Source: Harmonia axyridis (Eukaryota; Arthropoda; Insecta; Coleoptera; Coccinellidae). Taken from it: a DNA stretch of 64,000 nucleotides. The stretch lies in NCBI RefSeq assembly GCF_914767665.1, contig NC_059508.1, forward strand, positions 6,820,001 through 6,884,000, in the 5' to 3' direction. The notes under the pieces are model-generated. The model had not been told where the DNA came from and did not search any database. It was given only the letters and a program-made list of their open reading frames with translations. A program made the translations under genes and the position numbers. The stretch's first letter is position 1. Every line of letters starts with the position of its first letter. This document shows, piece after piece, positions 56,374-64,000 of the stretch.

Positions 56374-57283
56374 ATATAACTTTAAGTTGGCATTACTGTT
56401 CAAGATGGCGACCGACTTAACAGCTGTCGACTGATTTATTCTCAGTTTGTTTTGGCAATTCATCAGGAATAGACCCACGCTTGAACAACGCTTGCAAATA
56501 GTGCAATTTTATTTCGAAAATAATTGTTCTGTGCTCGCACTACGTCCATTTTATTTTATTTAGCGATGAAGCGCACTTCTGGTTGAGTGGCTACGTCAAC
56601 AAACAAAACTGCCGCATTTGTAGTGAAGCAAATCCTTAAGTGTATGTCGAAATATCGTTACATGCAGAAAAACTGACTGTTTGGTGCGCTTTATGGGCTG
56701 GTGGAATCATTGGTCCGTACTTCTTCGAAAACGATGATGGCCAGAACGTTTCAGTCAATGGTGATCGGTATAGAGCCATGGTTACTAACTTTTTCATTCC
56801 TGAATTGAACAACCATGATGTCCAGGAGCTGTGGTTCCAACAAGAAGGCGCAACATGTCACACAGCTCGTGCCACAATCGATTTATTGAAAGACACGTTT
56901 GGTGACCGACCGCCTAATTTCACGTTCTGGACCTGTGAATTGGCCTCCAAGATCTTGTGATTTAACACCGCTAGACTACTTTCTGTGGGGCTATGTAATA
57001 TCATTGGTCTATGCGGATAAGCCACAAACCCTCGACCATTTGGAAGACAACATTCGCCGTGTTATTACTGATAGACGGCCACAAATGTTGGAAAAAGTCA
57101 TCGAAAATTGGACGTCCAGATTGGACTACATCCGAGCCAGCCGTGGGGGTCATATGCCAGATCTCATATTTAAAATGTAATGCCACAAGATTATCCTGCG
57201 GATAAATAAAATTCATGTCAATCGAATAATCCATCGTTGTTTTATTGCAATTTAAAATTCTATAGCTCTAAAAAAGCACCCTT
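56355..57283 (+). mobile_element. DD41D (rosa-like) mariner, internally deleted
   Basis: The ends are TA|AAGGGTGTTTTTTCGAGG and AGCTCTAAAAAAGCACCCTT|TA, imperfect inverted repeats with TA on both sides. Total length is about 0.93 kb, against about 1.2-1.3 kb for full mariners. The missing part is the middle of the DNA-binding region of the transposase. The enzyme remnant is annotated separately. Confidence 0.75.
56469..57180 (+). pseudogene. DD41D mariner transposase, broken
   Basis: An N-terminal EQRLQIVQFYFENNCSVLAL segment jumps directly to LFSDEAHFWLSGYVNKQNCR (first catalytic Asp). The helix-turn-helix region between is deleted. Frame 56640-56960 has TVWCALWAGGIIGPYFFEND, NGDRYRAMVTNFFIPELNN and WFQQEGATCHTARATIDLL. 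Frame 56899-57180 has WPPRSCDLTPLDYFLWGYV with the third Asp, and ends SRGGHMPDLIFKM plus stop. The second catalytic position reads Glu in QQEGATC where this family has Asp. The spacing to the third Asp would be 41, the DD41D class known from rosa. A stop near 56,636 and a frameshift near 56,910 also break it. Confidence 0.8.
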
Positions 57284-57284
57284 T

Positions 57285-57742
57285 ACTTGTCAATATCATT
57301 CTGACGATAGATATTTCTTCGAGAGTCTTCAAAAATGTGGGAGACAGCCGTGACGCACTTTGTATATCTAGATTAAACAACAATCTCTTCTGTTCAACTG
57401 ACGTGTATAAATTACGAGAATCAAATTTTGAGGGAATTCAATCTCTGTTGGCTGTATCCTGATAATCCGAGTCAGGTGAAATAAGAGCTGATACAAATCA
57501 ACCTCAGACGTCTCTCCGAACAACAGAAACCATTATTGCATCGATCCAATTATAGAGTAAGGAAACAAACCGCAAAAAAAAATAGGAATCGCCTATTCTC
57601 AATTCTCTAATCGTATTTCAATTCCCCCAACCGGAAAATTGAAAGCGATGAAATCAATGCATTCCACGATCCAGACACACCGCAAGAAATAACAAAGCTA
57701 GAGGAAGACTTGACAGTGAGGCTGAAGTCATTTCGAGCATTA
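57285..57742. other. Unassigned sequence
   Basis: I see no gene or repeat in this spacer. Confidence 0.4.
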
Positions 57743-57825
57743 TATTTCAGCGCCCATTCAGACACAGTTCCGTTCTAGTATTGGGGAATTGCAGACATTG
57801 GCTTTATTAGCGACTACATTATATA
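57743..57825. repeat. 83-bp direct repeat, left copy
   Basis: This begins TATTTCAGCGCCCATTCAGA and ends CGACTACATTATATA. It recurs at 59304-59386 with two differences near its start. Its last base touches the first base of the foldback element (CAGGGTG). Confidence 0.9.
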
Positions 57826-59303
57826 CAGGGTGATTCACCGGAATGGTCTATAAGACGTTTATGGAAAACTGACTTTTAATTTTGAGCTGAAAATTTGTAA
57901 ATTGAGGTTTGAGACAATGATCTTTATCCCTAAAATATTTTCAGTTCTCTCCCGGTTATACCGGAAACAGACTACTACTTCCTTAATTCGAATGGCATAC
58001 CCAGTATTATTACATCATAAGATAGCTCTTTTGGTGACAATTTCGACAATATACCATACCTTGGGTAAAAACTCAACGGTTAATGAGTTAATGGGATTCT
58101 TATGAAAAAAATGTTGGCGATGAGGACTCACATTTTTTTTTAAATTTTCCAGCAGAAAAATCTTTTTCGGAAAAATTTGTTTCTTTTTCGATTCTGCAAA
58201 TTCGTAGTATTATTAGACTATTTGCGGTTTGGACCAAAAATGAACAGGGTGTTCATAAGAAAATCATGAACTTGGACAACTCAAATTTATGAAAACTCAA
58301 GATTCTCAAATTACAACCTATATTTCTTATTATTTCAGTCGAATCTACGTATAAAAATAGTGGGGGTTACAAAAGCAAACCTTTTACCTAAAATGAATAC
58401 TTTCAGAGTTATCGAGGAAGAACTTTAATTGAAAAACCGCAAATTCTGTGTGGGGTGGTTTACGATTTCCGGAAAACACATAAAAAAAATAAAATTCGAT
58501 GTTTGGATAATTAAATTTTACATTTCATGAATTATAACTAATTTTTCGTAGGGATTGTTGAGGAACCCATAAAACAATACAATTTTCAATAATTCATTAC
58601 AATTGTTGAAATATCGAATTTCGTTATCGAATATTAGTTTCTTGCTGTGTTTTCCGGAAGTCACAAACTACTACACAAAGTTAGAAATTGCGGTTTTTCC
58701 TCATTCAAAGTTCTTCCTTGATAACTCTTCAAGTATTCATTTCAGGTAAAGGACTTTCTTGAGTAACCCCCACTATTTTTGTACGTAGAATCTACTGAAA
58801 CAACAAAAAATATAGGTTCTAATTTGAAAATCTTTGGTTTTGATGAATTTGAGTTGTCCAAGTTCTTGATCTTCTTATGAATACCTTGTACATCTTTGGT
58901 ATAAACCGCAAATAGTCTTATAATACTACGTATTATATAAAATTTTTCAAAAAAAGCTTTTTCTGACGGAATATTAAAAAAAAATGTGAGTCCTCATCGA
59001 CACCATTTTTTCATAAGAACCCCATAATTCATGAACCATTGAATTTTCACCGGAATGTGGCACATTACCAAAATTGTCAAATTGTCATCAATAAATCTAT
59101 CTAATTATACAATAATATACAGGGTGTTCTATTTGAAATAAGGAAGTAGTAGTCTGTTTCCGGTATAACCGGAGAATGTAGAGATCTGAAAATATTTCAG
59201 GGATGAAGATCATTGCCTAAAACCCCAATATGCAAATTTTCAGTTAAAAATTATGATTAGTTTTCCATAAACGTCCAATAGGCCATCCCCGTGAACCACC
59301 CTG
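57826..59303. mobile_element. 1.48-kb foldback element with ~700-bp arms
   Basis: The ends are CAGGGTGATTCACCGGAATG and the imperfect complement ending GTGAACCACCCTG. The arms pair over nearly their whole length. Matched landmarks include AGACTACTACTTCC (57969) with GGAAGTAGTAGTCT (59144), GATGAGGACTCACATTTTTT with its complement near 58,985, ATAGTGGGGGTTAC with GTAACCCCCACTAT, and TTCCGGAAAACAC with GTGTTTTCCGGAA. The centre lies near 58,560. A second ACAGGGTGTTCATAAGA lies within the left arm (58,251), with a degraded partner in the right arm. It has no coding capacity. An 83-bp duplication abuts both ends exactly. Confidence 0.9.
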
Positions 59304-59386
59304 TATTTCACCGCTCATTCAGACACAGTTCCGTTCTAGTATTGGGGAATTGCAGACATTGGCTTTATTAGCGACTACATTATATA
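59304..59386. repeat. 83-bp direct repeat, right copy
   Basis: This is the partner of 57743-57825. It starts at the base after the terminal CCCTG of the foldback. Confidence 0.9.
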
Positions 59387-59493
59387 TCTCTAGGTGGGAA
59401 CAAATCAATGGAAATAGGAAATTGGTTGAAGCTGTCGCCCAGCCCTCTGCCCCTCCATTTCGCAACGTTACTGTACCAGAGCTGTCAAGTGTC

Positions 59494-60726
59494 CAAGGGT
59501 GTAGATATTTTGTCTTGGGGGGGATAACCGAAAAAAAATTTTGACGACATTACTTACTCAAATCTATAATGTGAGAAAAAGAGGTTTGATAGGTTACTAT
59601 CGAAACCATCAGACGACGTTTGAGAGAGGTGAATCTAGGTTCTAGACGTCCATTAAGAGGAGTTCCATCAACACGTGACCATAAGCGTCAAAGACTGGAA
59701 TGGGCAAGGCAACATATCAATTGAAACGATCACTGGCGTAGTGTCCTTTTCACTGATGAATCCAGATATGGACGATTTTCAGATTCTCGAAGAATAAGGG
59801 TATGGACAATCCCACGCATACCCCGTAATCGTCGCTATGTCCAAGAAGTCCATCCATTCCGAGGGGGTAGTGTTATGGTATGGGCCGGGAAATGTTTCAA
59901 CGGGCGCACAGATCTACACATTTGTCCTGGGAATATGACCGCCTGACACTATAGGGAGCATGTCATTGACAATGTTGTGCCAAATTTTCACGCTACTATT
60001 GTTGAAACTTTTCAATTTCTTGACGATAACGCTAGACCGCACGTGCAGCCATAGTTGAGAATGCGCGCGAGGAGCTTGGTATTCCACATTTACCAATACC
60101 TCCGCACTCACCAGATTTGAATTTCATAGAAGATGCATGGGATATGCTCCAAAGAATATAAGATAATCATCAACCTATCCCAGAATCCTTAAATGATCTG
60201 AGAGAGCTTCTGCCCCCTTTATGGAACCAAATTCCTCAAGAAATGTTCAACAACCTCGTGTGTAGTAGGCAACTAAGATGTCAAGCTGTTATTGATGCCC
60301 GTGGAGGCTATACATTGTATTGATAGTCTTAAAATGCTTGAATTCTCTGAGAATGAAATATCGTTATTTCACTCGATTTTTCTTAACCACCCTGTATACG
60401 CTGCAGACCTACAGGCTGAAATTAATTTTATTTCCTGCAACTTGAAATTATATCAATATGAATTTTCATCACAAAAATCTCATTTGAACTATATTCTTTT
60501 GCAATTTAAGTCAATATCCCTAACTCATGTGGAGCAGTTTATTGAACCTCGGACAAAGACGAGCTTGTAGTGCAATAAAAGTAGGTACTCATCTCAAAAG
60601 CGATAATAAACTCATAAACCGTAAAAGGGTCTGATTTTTACGGACGTGTCGATTTCAAAGGGAAGTTAAATGATTTTATTTGTTTATTAATCATTACCCC
60701 CTTTACCCCCTATTTCTACGCCCTTG
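59494..60726. mobile_element. Second hAT-type element, interrupted
   Basis: The ends CAAGGGTGTAGAT and TCTACGCCCTTG match the element at 15912. The flanking octamers are CAAGTGTC (59486-59493) and CGAGTGTC (60727-60734), 7 of 8 identical. Subterminal sequence is also shared: CTTGGGGG near the left end, CATTACCCCCTTTACCCCC-like near the right end. The interior holds a Tc1 relic. It lacks the small foldback found in the first copy. Confidence 0.75.
59605..60321 (+). pseudogene. Tc1-like transposase relic, DD34E type
   Basis: The + strand reads ETIRRRLREVNLGSRRPLRG, QRLEWARQHI, VLFTDESRYGRFSDSRRIRV (first catalytic Asp), GGSVMVWAGKCFNGRTDLHI, FLDDNARPHVQ (second Asp), PPHSPDLNFIEDAWDMLQRI (catalytic Glu) and the natural-looking C-terminus LRCQAVIDARGGYTLY plus stop at 60321. 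Frameshifts lie near 60,050, and stops occur at about 59,727, 59,943 and 60,160. The N-terminal DNA-binding half is missing. It is a different subfamily from the palindromic copy at 12340. Confidence 0.85.
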
Positions 60727-60734
60727 CGAGTGTC

Positions 60735-61310
60735 GGCCTCGCACTGATTTCGTCTTCACGACAGGTGGCTCAAAATTCCCGGTATCGTGTTGTTTTCCAC
60801 TCAAGTAGCCAAGAGGGTTTCTCATCGCCCACAGGGATCACCACCCCGGAAATAAGGAAAAACATCTTGGGAAAGAGTTTCGAGGAATGAGATCGTGAGA
60901 TAATTTCACGCTGGGAGGTGTAACACCTTATCGCCGAGATCTGAATAAAAAACACATTTTATTCGGGAATTATATGAATCGTTTTCGATGATTAAGCCGG
61001 ACTTTCTGTTTAATATCTAAAAACGTTGGTTTGTGGATAAAAGAGGGTTTCCAGAATGTTTGTGTATTTTTCTTACTATTATGATCAATATTCTTCTGAT
61101 ATGGGCATTCAGTTGAATCAATGACTGCGAATTTGACGAATAAAAAATACAAGGAAACAGTTTTTCACATTGGTACAGTTTTTTCATATCTATTGGCAAA
61201 CAGTTCAAAATTGGGATTTTTCGACGTTGTTCACTCACTGGGTGCAAATTGATACCAACACGGGGATATGGAAAGGCGTACAACTTTGCTTCCGCCGTTT
61301 TTTCCGATAT
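60735..61310. other. Unassigned sequence
   Basis: Overlapping minus-strand frames at 60970-61152 and 61017-61283 are unrecognised. Confidence 0.35.
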
Positions 61311-61319
61311 AAGAGGCTT

Positions 61320-62390
61320 TATTGCAAAAAACTAGTTATACATTTATGACTCAAAGTATTATCCATTGCTGGCCACTACTTTCTCCCATCTTTCGGGCGG
61401 CGCAAGAATCCAATTTTTCACTTCTTCATGAGACCGGAAGTGCTGGTCAGCCAGGCCGTGTGCCATTGATCGAAAGATGTGATAGTCGGAGGGAGCAACG
61501 TCTGGAGAATACGGCCGGTGGGGTCGGACTTCCCATTTCAACGTTCCCAAATATGTCTCGACCACTTTCGCAACATGGGGTTGATCATTGTGATGCTGTA
61601 AAATCACAATATCATGTCTCTCGTTGTATTGCGGTCGTTTGTCTTTCAATGCTGGGCTCAAATGCATTATTTGCATTCGATAACGATCGCCTGTGATTGT
61701 TTCAGTAGGTTTTTACAACTCATAATCCACTACGCCGAGCTGGTCCTACCAAATATTGAGCATGACCTTGTCGTCGACGTGGAAGCATAGCTGAAATATA
61801 TGATTTTAGCCCTTGGAATTATAGTAATGAATCCATCTTTCGTTTTCAGTCGCAATGCGATGAAGAAATCCTTTCCGTCTTTGCCTTGCAAACAGTTGTT
61901 CACAAACAAACAAACCCCGTCTATATCTCTCGGCTTCAACTCGTATGGCATCCAATTTCCTTGTTTCTGAACCATTTCCATGACTGTCAGGCAACTTAAA
62001 ATGACTTGTTGCGTCACTCCCAATGATCCAGCCAATTCATGTTGCGTTCGACACTATTCTTGATCAAGTAATGCCTCCAATTGTGCATATTCGAAAACCT
62101 TCTCCCTTCTACCATCATGCTGGTCTTCGAAGTCAGAATCACCCTTCTTGAAGCATTAAAACCACTCTAGGCACGTTCTTCCACTAATAGCAGCCTCACC
62201 ATAGATATTTATGAGCATTCGATGAACCCCAGCCGCAGATTTCTTCATATTAACGCAGAAAATTAAAACCTACCGCAAATGACGAGAATAACTTTAAGAT
62301 GCAGACACAAATTTACTAATATTTCGATGGCGGTATGTTTCCATATATGAATGACAGATGTCATTCACAATTTCTGCAAAGGTATAGAGA
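61320..62390 (-). mobile_element. Mariner element (DD34D type), defective copy 1
   Basis: The minus strand carries a near full-length but broken transposase. The N-terminal region lies at about 62,250-62,040 (with GAAI-GRTCLEWF-type coding in damaged form). Then ELAGSLGVTQQVILSCLTVM and MVQKQGNWMPYELKPRDIDG lie at 62035-61730. The catalytic C-terminus at 61676-61359 has ILQHHNDQPHVAKVVETYLG, PYSPDVAPSDYHIFRSMAHG and RWEKVVASNG. The second catalytic Asp is replaced by His (QHHN instead of the family's QHDN). The exact ends were not resolved. Confidence 0.8.
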
Positions 62391-62786
62391 TCAGTTACCA
62401 ACTAAGCGACAAAATATATATCATGAAGATATTATCGGATACCCGAGTAAAATTTATCAAGCCAGCATTGTGCTTAACTGTGGATAATTAAAAAAGTCTC
62501 CCTGTTATGCTCGATTCGTTAAATGTGAACTGTAAGGACTGCTTTCCCACGCATTTCAATCGTCGGAAAATTCTGTCGTGAAATTTTATCGACATTTCAA
62601 ATTAAGATTGACATGACGATCCCAGTTCTCACTGGCTTTTTTTCTGCTTGTGAAGAGGGTTCTGGATGCTCCTGTCAATTCGATATTTCTCGTATCGAAC
62701 AGGATTTGAAGATAAGAGGAAATGGATGATATCGGTTTAGATGGTGAACCAATTCGAGTTTTACATTGGGAATCTTGTTCATTTTT
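62391..62786. other. Unassigned sequence
   Basis: I see no gene; the minus-strand frame at 62586-62801 is unrecognised. Confidence 0.35.
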
Positions 62787-63060
62787 TAAACGAAATGGCA
62801 AACGCCGTTCTTCAAGTTTTCAGGGATATGCACTTCCAGAAATATTGAAAAAATTAAAGCTATAGTTGAGTGAAGAATTTACGAGAAGTCAAAAGGTTTT
62901 GATCACTCGTCAATCATATGCCACTTGTGGTATTGAAAAGTACATATGTGTATAAAGATATATGTTGTTTTCAATGTCCTGGTTGGCATATGAATTAATG
63001 CCATCAACACAATATTCTGCACGAAGCTGAATATGGTATTCTAGAAATACACGAAAACAC
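62787..63060. repeat. Solitary partial copy of the ~650-bp repeat
   Basis: It matches the repeats at 53-55 kb from AACGAAATGGCAAACGCCGT to ATACACGAAAACAC, then stops abruptly where the second DD34D mariner begins. It lies about 6.5 kb from the array, so the repeat is dispersed as well as tandem. Confidence 0.8.
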
Positions 63061-63061
63061 G

Positions 63062-64000
63062 GTCAGCCAGGCCGTGTGCCATTGATGAAAGCAAGTGATA
63101 ATCCGAGAGAGCAACGTCTGGATAATTCGACCAGTGAGGTAGGACTTTCCATTGCAACGTTCCCAAATATGTCTCGACCACTTTCGCAACATGGGGTTGA
63201 GAATTGTGATGCTGTAAAATCACAATATAATGTGTCTCGTTGTATTGCGGTGGTTTGTCTTTCAATGCTCGGCTCGAAAGCATTGATTGCATTCGATAAC
63301 GATCGCCTGTGATTGTTTCGGTCGGTTTTAACAACTCATATTACACTACGCCGAGCTGTTCCTCCCAATTATTGAGCATAACCTTGTCGTCGACGTGCAA
63401 GCATGGCTGGGATATCCCAATGATTTCCTGCGATTGGGATTATCGTGATGAACCCATTTTCCGTTTCCAGTCACAATGTGAAGCAGAAATTCCTTCCGTC
63501 TTTGTCTTGCAAGCAGCTGTTCACAAGCAAACAAACGCCGTCTACATATCTCGTCTTCAACTACCACCGCACCCAATTTCCTCGTTTCTGAACCATTTCC
63601 ATGACTTTCAGGCGTTTTAAAATGGCTTGTTGCGTCACTCCCAATGATCCAGCCAATTCATGTTGCGTTCGACACTTGTCTCTATCAAGTAATGCCTCCA
63701 ATTCTGCATCTTCGAAAACCTTCTCTTTTCCACCATCATGCTGGTCTTCGACGTCAAAATCACCCTTCTTGAAGCATTGAAACCACTCTAGGCACGTTCT
63801 TCCAATGATAGCAGCCTCACCATAGCTATTTATGAGCATTCGATGAACCCCAGCCGCAGATTTCTTCATATTAAAACAGAAAATTAAAACCTACCGCAAA
63901 TGACGAGAATAACTTCAAGATGCAGACACAAATTTACTAATATTTCGATGGCGTTATGTTTCCAAATATAAATGACAGATGTCATTCACAATCTCTGCGA
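63062..64000 (-). mobile_element. Mariner element (DD34D type), defective copy 2, cut by window end
   Basis: The minus-strand frame at 63561-63869 encodes a well-preserved N-terminus: MKKSAAGVHRM, GRTCLEWFQCFKKGDFDVED and TQHELAGSLGVTQQAILKRL. This is the mariner helix-turn-helix region. Frame 63346-63576 covers the middle, and 63041-63334 covers ILQHHNSQPHVAKVVETYLG and PDVALSDYH. The second catalytic Asp is again His. The C-terminal end present in copy 1 (61320-61445) is missing; the copy begins inside GGTCAGCCAGGCCGTGTGCC at the junction with the ~650-bp repeat. Confidence 0.85.

Noticed and set aside
3618..64000. Further exons of the glutamate receptor.
   Set aside because: I looked for continuation of the Venus flytrap domain, the Cys-rich domain and seven-helix segments and found none in any frame.

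Overview
The window looks like AT-rich nuclear DNA from an insect; the species cannot be fixed from it. Only one host gene is recognisable: the promoter, short 5' UTR and first coding exon of a metabotropic glutamate receptor on the + strand (about 3.1-3.6 kb). No later receptor exon was found, so everything after 3,618 may be its first intron, although that is not proven. Almost all of the rest is decayed mobile DNA and its tandem derivatives.

Layout. 0.8-1.0 kb: tRNA-derived SINE. 1.3-2.7 kb: a triplicated ~460-bp unit carrying a hAT-type MITE. 3.1-3.6 kb: receptor promoter and exon 1, then a near-perfect 52-bp-arm hairpin. 4.8-8.3 kb: a deleted Tc1-like element, a foldback region and a mariner fragment. 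9.7-15.3 kb: two mariners, a long-armed foldback and a head-to-head palindrome of two Tc1-like 5' halves. 15.9-16.8 kb: a hAT-type element with 8-bp target duplications. 18-24 kb: foldbacks, and an old mariner-related element with a younger mariner inside. 24.5-29.8 kb: mariner and Tc1 relics, a LINE reverse transcriptase relic and a foldback. 32.2-41.6 kb: inverted repeats and a ~510-bp satellite in two arrays within a higher-order duplication. 44.3-51.4 kb: LINE and transposase relics and small tandem repeats. 52.4-57.3 kb: a ~650-bp repeat carrying a long hairpin in several copies, with two LINE insertions, ending at a DD41D (rosa-like) mariner. 57.7-60.7 kb: a 1.48-kb foldback precisely bounded by an 83-bp duplication, then a second copy of the hAT-type element holding a Tc1 relic. 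61.3-64 kb: two related DD34D mariners sharing the same inactivating change.

No transposase or reverse transcriptase here is intact, so mobility would need enzymes encoded elsewhere. Several unrelated-looking foldbacks share the terminus TA|CAGGGTG...CACCCTG|TA. One relic with that left end (20,341) also contains remnants of a mariner-related transposase, which suggests, but does not prove, the source of their mobility.
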